This document shows positions 1 to 12,000 of a stretch of DNA of 64,000 bases, one piece after another. Location of the stretch: the NCBI RefSeq assembly GCF_003308995.1, contig NZ_QFFJ01000002.1, positions 3,224,001 to 3,288,000 on the forward strand. The letters are read 5' to 3'. The notes under the pieces were generated by a model, which was not told the origin of the DNA, did not search any database, and saw only the letters and a list, made by a program, of their open reading frames with translations. How positions within the stretch are numbered: the stretch's first letter is position 1; each line of letters begins with the position of its first letter. The position numbers were made by a program, and so were the translations under genes. This DNA comes from Chitinophaga flava (GTDB taxonomy: Bacteria; Bacteroidota; Bacteroidia; Chitinophagales; Chitinophagaceae).

Positions 1-3000
1 ACCTGGCTGAATGGCAAACAAAGTGTCCTCGGTACCAACTGTACACCGCAAACGGACGGTTCTTTCTTTGAAGTGGCCGGCCGCACTACGGGCGATGTTA
101 CCTTCGACAACCGGATCTTCAATGGTAAGATCCCGGAAGTGATCGTATATAAATCTGCCATCACACCTACACAATCACAGCAGATAGAATCATACCTCGG
201 TATCAAATATGGCATCACCCTCGACCAAAGCACTGCACAAAATTATCTGGCTACAGATGGCTCTGTGATCTGGAATGCTACCGCCAATAACATCTATAAA
301 AACAACATCTTCGGTATTGGTCGGGATGACCGGGAAGCCCTGGTGCAGAAACAATCCCGCAGCGTACATACCGGCTCGATCCTGACTGTCGGCATGCGCG
401 CCATCGCCGCTACCAATGCAGATAATACCAATACCTTCGGTGCAGATAAAAGTTATCTCCTGCTGGGCAGCAACAGCAACGCCCTGACCGTTAGCGGAAC
501 AAACCTGCCAGTGGGCAGCTGTATTCCCGAACGTCTCACGCAGGCATGGAAAACACAATTCACTAACTACGATATCAGCACACAGCCACTCAGTATGCAG
601 TTCAACCTGAACGGCATCACTGTAAAAGGCAATGCAGCAGCGGATTTTACCATCATGATTGATGAAGATGGTGATGGTAATTTCGCTACCGGAACGGTAA
701 CTGAAATCCCCGCTACCAGCTTCAACGGCGGCATTGTGAGCTTCGACAACATCAGCACCCTGAAAGACGGGGTGGTGTTTACCCTTATCACCAGTCACCT
801 CCAGCGTACTGCTAACCTGGTACCCGATGCTACGGTGAGTACAGTAGCAGCTACCTGTATCGACAAAGGCACCCTGTATTTCATTGATCCATCCGACGCG
901 AACAAATACATTGCCTCCATTGCCCTGAACGGCAACACCATGGACGTAAGCAAACTATCTGCTGTGGTAGATGTGAACAGGAATATGAATACAGCACTGG
1001 GCAAGAACATTGGCACCGACTACGGTACACAATTAATGCGCAGATTGGTACAAATCAGCTACACCGGTGCAGACATGACCCAGAACGGCGGCGTTACACT
1101 CCGTCTCTTCTGGAATCCTGCTGAAAGAACCAATGCAGAGAACATGCTCTCCGGTACCCGCGGCGTAACAGGTGTACAACACTGGACATGGTTCAAACAT
1201 ACCGGTGATATCACCGCTACACTGGCCGATCTGGCTCCTGAAGGGCTGGCTAATATTAACGAGCTTATTCCTTCAGCTGCTGGTCAGCAGGACGGCGTAG
1301 ATTACGTTGAATTCAGCGGCATACAGAATTTCTCCACCTTCGGTGGCGTGACCGCTGCCAATCAGACGTTGGCCATCACTAAAGGCCAGGACGGCAAAGA
1401 AGGAGCACAGAACGGTTCCTTCAATATTAGTCTGCCTGGCACTGTGACTGCTACGGAAGATATCACGGTAAACTATACCGTGACAGGTACCGCCACTAAC
1501 GGCACCGACTATACGGCGCTCAGCGGCACCCTGACCTTCCCGGCAGGCAGCAACAGTATAGCCCTGCCCGTTATAGTGACCGATGATAATATCATCGAAA
1601 TAACAGAAAATGTAACCGTTACCCTGAACGCCGCCACCGGCACCAGCGGTAGCGCTTATAATATCAGCAGCACACAGCCGGCAGCTACGCTGAACATTGC
1701 TGACAACGACAGCAATGACCCTGCTAAAACCACAGTAGGCGTAACCTGGGCCAAAGATGCAAAAGAACCGACTACCAATGGTGCATTTAACATCAGCCTG
1801 CCAGCAGGTGTGACGGCATCGGAAGATATTACGGTGAACTATGCAGTTGCCGGTACAGCCACACCGGGTGCGGATTACAATGTACTGAGCGGGTCTGTGG
1901 TGATTCCTGCAGGCCAGGAAGGTGTGGTATTACCGGTTGTAGTAATGGATGACCAGCTCCTGGAAAGTCCTGAAACAGTCGTGGTAACGATAACAGGTGC
2001 CAGCTCTGCCAACTTTACGCTGACTCCGCGCAGCGGCGCTACTACCGCCACTGTGAACATTATCGATGATGAAAACACACCGGCTAATCTCGTACTGAGC
2101 GTGGCCAAAACTGCCGACGCAGCTGAACCGGCCACCAATGGTAGCTTTACCATCAGTCTGCCTTCTAATGTCAAGCCTACGGAAGACATCACCATCAACT
2201 ATACCATTGGTGGTACAGCCACAAGTGGGTCTGATTATACCGCCCTTACTGGTACTGTTACAATGCCGGCTGGCCAGCGGACTGTGTCCCTGCCTGTTAA
2301 TGTGATCGATGATCAGATCATTGAAAACACGGAATCGGTGATAGTAACACTCACCGGGGGCACCAGTACCAACTTTACTTACACCGTCAGCGCTACCAAT
2401 GGCAACGCAACTGTGACCATTGCGGACGATGACAACACTGTTGCCAACCGCGTAATAAGTATCAAAAAGACAATTGATGCAGCGGAACCAGGCACCAACG
2501 GGGAGTTTACGTTTAGCCTCCCTGCTAATGTTACTTCTTCTGAAGATATAACCATAGCCTATACATCCTCCGGTACCGCTACCAGCGGCGCAGACTACAC
2601 CGCCCTGGGAACATCGATAGTGCTGCCTGCAAGACAGAACAGCATTACGCTGCCAATCACCGTTGTCGATGACAAAATCATCGAGAACACTGAAACCGTT
2701 ATCGCAACGGTGACTGGTGGTACCAGCACCAGCTTTACTTTCACCGCCAGCAGCACCAATGGCAGCGCTACTGCCAACATCGCTGACGACGATAATACAG
2801 CTGCCAACCGTGTGCTCAGCGTGAGCAACGATGGGGGAGACGCTTCTGAACCAGCTACCAATAGCAAGTTCAAAATCATTCTGCCTAAAGGCGCCACCGC
2901 TGCGGATGATATTACCGCTGCTGAGCCTATTACCGTGACTTATACCATCAGTGGCACTGCTACTAACGGTACCGATTATACGACGCTGACCGGCACCGCG

Positions 3001-6000
3001 GTTATCCCAGCTGGCCAGAACAGTGTATACGTTCCCGTAACAGTGATCGATGATCAGCTGATGGAAACCACCGAAACAGTTATTTTGACGCTCACCGGCG
3101 GAACCAGCACCAGCTTTGCGTTTACTGCCAGCGCTACCAATGGTAATGCTACTGTGAATATTCTGGATGATGACAATACCGCGGCTAATCGTGTATTGAG
3201 CGTCACTAAAATCAATGATGGTGCGGAACCTGCTACTAATGCGCTGTTTAAGATCAGTCTGCCGGCAGGTGTGTTCCCTTCTGAGAATATCACCGTGAAT
3301 TATACCGTGGGAGGAACTGCTACCAGCGGCAAGGACTATACTGCCTTAAGCGGTACTGTAACCATCCCTGCGGGACAAGATGGCATTTCACTGCCTGTCG
3401 CTGTGATCAACGACCTGGAGATAGAAGGTACAGAAACCGTAGTGGTAACGCTCACTGGCGGCAGCTCTGCTAATTTCAGCTATACAGCCAGTACGACCAA
3501 TGGTAATGCGTCTGCGGATATTGCCGATGATGATAACACTACGACCAACCGCGTTATCAGTGTTAAAAACAAGGCCAATGCAGCAGAACCGGCTACCAAC
3601 GGCGCCTTTACTATCGGTTTGCCAACAGGTGTAACTGCTTCCGAAGACATCACTGTAAATTATACAGTAGCCGGTACAGCTACCGCGGGTGCTGACTATA
3701 CCGCACTCGCCGGCACGGTGGTAATACCTGCGGGCCAGAACAACATTGATATACCGGTAGCTGTGATTGACGATAAGATCATCGAAACAACAGAAACCGT
3801 ATCACTCGATGTTACCGGCGGTTCCAGCATTAGCTTTACCTTCACCGCCAGTACTGTCAACGCTTCGGCAATTGTCAATATCACTGATAATGACAACACC
3901 GCTGCTAATCGTGTGTTTACAGTGACCAACATCAGCAACGCAGCAGAACCGTCGACCAATGGTCGCTTCAGTATCAGTCTGCCGGCAGGTGTTACCTCAT
4001 CAGAGCCGGTGACCATCCAATACACCATCGGTGGTACCGCCATTAACGGTACAGACTACGCAATGCTGAGCGGCACTGTTGTACTGCCGGCCGGACAAGA
4101 CACTGTGTTCGTTCCCGTTACCGTGATAGATGACCCGCTCATCGAACCGACAGAAACCGTCGTGCTGACTGTTACTGGTGGCACCAGCACCAACTTCATC
4201 TTCACTGCCAGCACTACTGCCGGCAGCGCAACAGTGAATATTGCCGATGATGACGATATACCAGCGAACCGTGTGCTTAGCATCAGTAAGAAGGCCGATG
4301 CTGCAGAACCGAATACCAGCGGGGCTTATACCATCAGTCTGCCAACCGGTATCAAGGCTTCTGAAAATATTACGGTCAACTATACCATTGCCGGTACCGC
4401 TACCAGCGGTACGGATTACGTTGCCCTGACCGGCACAGCTACCATCCCTGCAGGCGCCAGTACAGTGGACGTATCTGTCAACCCGATCGATGATCAACTC
4501 ATTGAAAATACAGAAACAGTCATCGCTACTGTTACAGGTGGTACTTCGGCTAACTTCACTTATACAGCCAGCACGACCAGCGCCATCGCTACCGTTAACA
4601 TCGCGGATGATGATAACACAGCAGCGAATCGTGTACTCAGTATCGTGAAAGTGTCAGACCTCGCAGAGCCTTCCACCAACGGAAGCTTCAAGGTTAGTCT
4701 GCCTGGAACGATCAGCTCATCAGAAGCGGTGACTGTCAATTATACCGTTAGCGGTACCGCTATTAACGGTACCGACTATACGACCCTGACCGGAAGCATA
4801 GTACTGCCAGCAGGCGACAACAGCGTGCTGATTCCGGTGAATGTAACGGACGACAAGATCATAGAAGGTACAGAAACCGTGATCCTCACCCTTACAGGTG
4901 GCACCAGCACCAGCTTCGCCTTCACCGCCAGCACTACCAATGGCAGCGCTTCTGCGGATATTGCAGACGATGATAACGTAACCGCCAACCTGGTACTGAG
5001 TGTGGCTAACGGCGGCGATGCTGCTGAACCTACTACCAATGGAGCCTTTACGATCAGCCTGCCTGCCGGTTACAAGGCTGCTGCGCCGATTACGATCACC
5101 TATACCATAGCCGGTACAGCCACTAGTGGGTCTGATTATACTGCGCTGACCGGTACAGTGACCCTGCCTGCAATGCAACCCAGTGTAACCGTCCCCGTTA
5201 ATGTGATCGACGATCAGCTCGTGGAAAACACCGAGACTGTGATCATGACAATTACCGGTGGTACTGGTGCAGGTCTGACTTACACGGCCAGCCCTACCAA
5301 TGGTACAGCTACTGTCAATATTCTTGATGATGAAAATTCTCCGGCCAACCGTATCCTGAGCGTAACCAACGACGGCAACGCCGCAGAACCGGGCACTCAC
5401 GGCGGATTTAAAATAAGTCTGCCTGTCGGTATCAAACCGTCAGAAGACATTACTGTTACCTATACTATCGGTGGAACAGCCACCGGTGGCAAAGATTACA
5501 ACGCACTGACAGGTACTGTTACCATTCCTGCCGGTCAATCCAGTGTAGCCATTCCTGTTACTGTTATCGACGACAATATCATCGAAGGAACAGAGACAGT
5601 AATTCTTACTATCACCAGCGGCACCAGCACCAGCTTTGCTTATACCGCCAGCACCACCAATGGTAGCGCTACCGTGGATGTGGCAGATGATGATAATACC
5701 GCTGCCAATCAGGTATTGACAGTTATCAAAACAGCCGATGCTGCAGAACCGTCCACCAACGGCGGCTTCCTCATAAGCCTGCCTGCAGGTGTCACCTCAG
5801 CGCGGGATATCCAGGTAACTTATACCGTAGCTGGTACCGCTACGCCTGGCTCAGACTATCAGCCTATTACCGGCACCATCACCATCCCTGCAGGTAAAAA
5901 CGGTGTAGCCGTTCCCGTGAATGTCATAGACAATAAAGTGATAGAGCCGGATGAAACGGTGATCCTGACCATCACCGGTGGTAATGACGGACAGTTCACC

Positions 6001-9000
6001 TATACCGTAGCCAGCGGGGGAGGTTCTGCTACTGTAACCATCGCTGACGATGATTTCGCAGGTAACAGCAATATCGTGCTGCTCACCAAAGTATCCGATG
6101 CGGTAGAAGGTAGTGTTCACGGCCAGTACAGAATTTCACTGCCTCCGGGTATTACCAGCTCGCAGGATGTGGTAGTTAGCTTTACCCTGGGAGGAACAGC
6201 TATCAACGTAACTGACTACAATTTACTGGGCCTGAATTCCGGTAATATTGTGATACCGGCAGGAGCCAACGATGTGTTAATAGATGTAGATGCCATTAAT
6301 GATGGTATCATCGAAGGACCTGAAACAGTAGTACTGACGCTCACTAACGCTGTCTCCGGTAGTTATCCGTTCACCATAGACCCATCCGGTAATGGCGCAG
6401 TGGTGAACATCATAGATGCCAATGCTGCCAGCAGTACACCTATACAGGTAATTGCCGGTACCAATGCCGCAGAACCTGCCACCAAAGGCACTTTCAGGGT
6501 GCAGCTGGCGGGTGGTGCTACTTCCGCATGGCCTGTTACCATAGGGTATAGCATATCCGGTACTGCCACATCCGGTGTAGACTACCAGGCATTGGGCTCT
6601 ATCGTAATCCCGGCCGGTGTCGACGGCGTAACAGTAGATCTCAATGTACTGGACGACAAGATCATCGAGCCTACTGAAACGATGAAATTCAAACTCCTGT
6701 CAGGTAGCGCTACAGATGGCGGCACACAAGCCTTTATCTTCCCGCCGGACCCGGCTAAGGATAATGTTACCGTCAACATAGTAGACGATGACGCCGTTGC
6801 TGCCAACCAGGTATTGAAAGTGGAGAAGACTACAGATGCAGCAGAACCGTCTACTAACGGTGCTTATACCATCAGTCTGCCAGCGAATTATACTTCCGCA
6901 GCCGATATCACACTGACGTATGCCATGAGTGGTACCGCTCTTAATAATACCGACTACACTATCAGCACCGTCATCTTGCCGGCTAATAAGAATAGCGTCA
7001 TCATACCGCTGTCCGTTAAAGATGATAAGATCATTGAGAACACGGAAACGGCTATACTGACTCTTACCAGCGGTACTGATGCTAACTCGTTCGCCTATAC
7101 GGCAGATCCGGCCGGCAACAATGCTACTGTGAACATCGCCGACGATGATAATACAGCCGCCAACCGCGTACTGTCTGTTAAGAAAACGGCCGATGGCGCT
7201 GAACCAAACACTCCTGGCGAGTTTACCATCAGTCTGCCTGCAGGTTATACAGCGTCAGAAGATATCGATGTAACTTATACTATAGGTGGCACTGCTACTC
7301 CGGGGGTAGGTTTTGACTATACAATCCTCCCTGTGGTGAAGATACCTGCCAATCAGCCTGGCGTTACCGTACCGGTAATTGTGAACGACGACAAGATTAT
7401 AGAAGGTACAGAGACAGTGGTGATGACCCTTACCAGTGGAACCAGCTCCAGCTTTAACTTCACGCCGGAAACCGGTAATGGCACCGCTACCGTGGATATC
7501 ACAGATAATGACAATACAGCAGCTAATCAGGTGATCAGCATCACGAAGAAAACAGATGCCGCAGAACCTGGCACCAACGGTGCATTCACTTTCAGCCTGC
7601 CTGCTAATGTCACATCGGCTCTGCCAATAACCGTGAACTATACCATTGCAGGTACTGCTGAGAATGGAAAGGATTACGCTACCCTCAGCGGTTCTGTAGT
7701 AATACCTGCCAATCAGAATAGTGTAGACCTACCCGTTACTGTGGTAGATGATAAGATCATAGAAGGTACAGAAACCGTGATCCTCACCGTTACTGGTGGC
7801 ACCTCTCCGGACTTTACCTTCACCGCCAGCACCACCAATGGCAACGCTACGCTGAACATCACGGATGATGATGACATTGCCGCCAACCGAGTGCTGAGTG
7901 TTACCAACGACGGCAACGCCGCAGAACCAGGTACCAACGGTAAGTTCCTTATCAGCCTGCCTGCTGGTTATTCCACAGCAGCGCCTATCACGGTGACTTA
8001 CAACGTAGCAGGTACCGCCACCGCCGGCGAAGATTATAACACCCTTACCAATACGGTGGTGATACCAGCCGGAGATTCCAGTGTGTCCGTAGCCGTTAAT
8101 GTGATAGATGACAAGATCATTGAGAACACTGAAACGGTGATCATGACTATCACCGGTGGCACTGGCGCTGCGACATACACCGCCAGCACCACCAACAACA
8201 GCGCTACTGTAAACATTGCCGATGACGATAACAAACCGGAAAACCTGGTGCTGAGCGTAATCAGGAAGTCCGATGCAGCAGAACCGTCTACTAACGGAGC
8301 GTTCACTATCAGTCTGCCTGCGGGTGTGACCGTAGCAGAAGCCCTGACGGTTCAATATACGATCACCGGTACCGCAACGAATGGCACTGACTATGCGACA
8401 CTCAACGGCACCGTCGTGATCCCGGCTAACCAACCTGATGTGATTGTACCGGTAAATGTGACCGATGATAAGATCATCGAAACCACCGAAACCGTGATCA
8501 TGACACTGAACAGCGGCGCGAGTACTAATTTCAACTTTACCGCCAGCACTACCAATGGCAGTGCATCCCTGGATATCGTAGACAATGACAACATACCGGC
8601 AGCACTTGTGCTGAACATCGATAAAAAGAAAGATGGTGCAGAACCATCCACCAATGGTGTCTTCAGTATCAGCCTGCCTGCAGGTTATACAGCATCTCAG
8701 GATATCATTATCAACTATATCGTAGCTGGTACTGCTACCAGTGGTGTTGACTACGGAACTATCGGCAACTCCATCGTGTTGCCTGCAGGCAAGGATAGCA
8801 TAGACCTGCCGGTAGTAGTTATAGATGACAAGATCATCGAACCGACAGAAACCGTGATCGTTACCTTAACAGGCGGCAGCAGCACAAACTTCAATCTTGT
8901 GGCCAGCAGCAGCAAAGGCAACGCTACCGTTAATATCGCTGATGACGAGAGCGCTAATGCAGCCAACCTTGTACTGGGTATCGCGCGGGATAAAGATGCA

Positions 9001-12000
9001 GCAGAACCATCTTCCCATGGCGCCTTTAAAGTAGGTCTGCCTACTGGTATCACTGCTTCAGAAGATATCACGGTGAAATATACCGTGGCGGGCACCGCTA
9101 CCGCAGGCGCTGACTACACCACTTTAAGCGGAACAGTAGTCATCCCGGCTGGTAAGGATAGTGTGCCTATTCCGGTCCTGGTAGCAGACGATAAGATCAT
9201 TGAGCCAACAGAAACTGTCATCACCACACTTGCAGGCGGTACATCCAACAGCTTTACCTTCACTGGCAATGGCAATGCTACTGTAAACATCGCTGATGAT
9301 GATAATGTAGCCGCCAACCTCGTGCTGACTGTGGCCAAAGGCAGCGATGCCGCAGAACCAAACGTCAATGGGTCCTTCATTATCAGTCTGCCTACAGGTT
9401 ATACAGCATCAGAAGACATCACCGTAAACTATAACATCACCGGTACAGCCACCAGTGGCACAGATTATACCGCCATCGCCGCTACCGCAGTGATTAAGGC
9501 AGGTGATCCCAGTGTTACTGTACCAGTGCTGGTGATCGATGATCAGCTGATAGAGCCAACAGAAACCGTGATCATGACGCTCAACGGCGGCAGCTCTACC
9601 AACTTCACCTTAACCGGTAATGGCAGCGTTACCGTGAATATTGCGGACGATGACGACATCGCGGCCAACCGCATACTCTCTGTCAGGAAAACCGCCGATG
9701 CTGCAGAACCAACTACCAATGGTGAGTTCACCATCAGTCTGCCTGCAAATATTTATGCATCAGAAGATATCACTGTGAAATACACCATCGGCGGTACTGC
9801 TACAGCGGGTGCTGACTACATAGCCCTGAGCGGCACTGTGACCATCCCGGCAGGTAAAAACGAGGTAACGCTAACGGTGCCTGTTAGCGATGACAAGGTG
9901 ATTGAAACCACCGAAACAGTGGTGATGACCCTCACCGGCGGTACCAGCACCAACTTCAGCTACACTGCCAGCGCTACCAACAGTAATGCTACCGTGAACA
10001 TAGCAGACGATGACAATGTAGCGGCCAACCTGATCATCATTGTGAAAGATCCCGTTGACGCAGCAGAACCATCCACTAACGGTTCCTTTACCGTTAGTCT
10101 GCCTACAGGATATACCGCATCAGAAGACATCAAGGTGAACTATACCGTAGGCGGCACAGCCACAGCGGGTGGTGACTACACAGCCCTGAGTGGTACCGTG
10201 GTAATCCCTGCAGGACAACCTGGCAGCGTTGTGGTACCGATAACAGTCATCGACGACAAGATCATAGAAAATACAGAAACAGTAATATTGACGGCGACAG
10301 GGGCGACTTCCACCAGCTTTACGCTCGTGGCAAGCAGCACCAGCGGAAGCACCACTGTGAATATCGCAGACGACGATAACACGGCAGTTAACCGGGTGCT
10401 GAGCGTAACTAATAAAGGCAATGCAGCAGAGCCGGGTACTAACGGCAGCTTCGCTATCAGCCTGCCTGGGGGAGTAACCTCGGCCGAAGATATTACCGTC
10501 AACTATACCATCAGTGGTACCGCCACCAGCGGAGCCGACTATGATGCTCTCAGCGGTACAGTAGTCATCCCGGCTGGAAAAGACACTGTATTCGTACCCG
10601 TGAATGTGATCAATGATCAGATCATTGAAAACAGCGAAACAGTGATACTTACCCTCACAAATGGCGTCAGCACCAGCTTTAACTTCACTGCCAGCACTAT
10701 CAACGGTAATGCTACCGTAACGATTGCTGATGATGATAATGTTGATGCCAACCGTGTGCTGCAGGTAACGAAAAAAGCAGATGCAGCAGAACCAGGCACC
10801 AATGGCAGCTTCACTGTCAGCCTGCCTGCCGGTATCACCGCATCGGAAAATATCACGGTGAACTATACCATCAGCGGCAGTGCTCAAAATGGTACTGACT
10901 ACGCTAACCTGACCGGCACCGTCGTAATCCCTGCGGGACAACCCGGCAGCGTTGATATACCGGTAACAGTCATCGATGATAAGATCATTGAAGGCACCGA
11001 AACCGTTGTCATGACACTCACCGGTGGCAACTCCACCAGCTTTGCGTTCACCGCCAGCACCACCAATGGTACTGCCAGCCTGGATATTGCAGATGACGAT
11101 GACATCAGCGCCAACCGCGTACTGACAGTGACTAACAATGGTGATGCAGCAGAACCAGGCACCAATGGCGGTTTCAAAGTCGGCCTCCCGCTGAATGTTA
11201 CTGCTGCCCAGGACATCACCGTGAACTATACCATCACCGGTACAGCCACAGCAGGTACAGATTACACCGCTATCACAGGAGTAATCACCATTCCGGCCAA
11301 TCAACCCAGTGTAACCATCCCCGTTATTGTACAGGATGATCAGGTGATTGAAACAACAGAAACCGTGATCATGACGCTGAACGGCGGAACATCCACCAGC
11401 TTCACCTTCACCGGTAACAACAACGCTACCGTGAATATTGCTGATAACGATGACATCGCGGCCAACCGCGTACTGACGGTGACAAAAACAACGGATGCAG
11501 CAGAACCATCTACAAATGGTGTGTTCACGATTCGTCTTCCTAAGGGTATCACCGTAGCTGAGAACGTAACCGTCAGCTACACTATCGGCGGCACCGCCAC
11601 TGCAAGTACCGATTACATGACACTGGGCGGCACTGTGGTAATCCCTGCCGGTCAGGACAGCGTAAACGTACCGGTATTGGTGATCGATGATCAACTGATA
11701 GAAAATACAGAAACAGTGGTGATGACACTGACTGGCGGCTCTTCGGCCAACTTTACCTTCACTGGTAACACCAGCGCCACTGTGAATATTGCTGATAATG
11801 ACGACATCGCAGCTAACCGTGTACTGACAGTAACAGCTACCAAAGATGCCGCAGAACCGGGCACCAATGGTGAGTTTACCATCAGTCTGCCTGCAGGCAT
11901 TGCTTCTTCTGAAACGATTACCGTCAACTATACCATCAGCGGTACCGCCACCAGCGGAGTAGATTACACCGCCCTCAGTGGTACAGTGGTCATCCCTGCG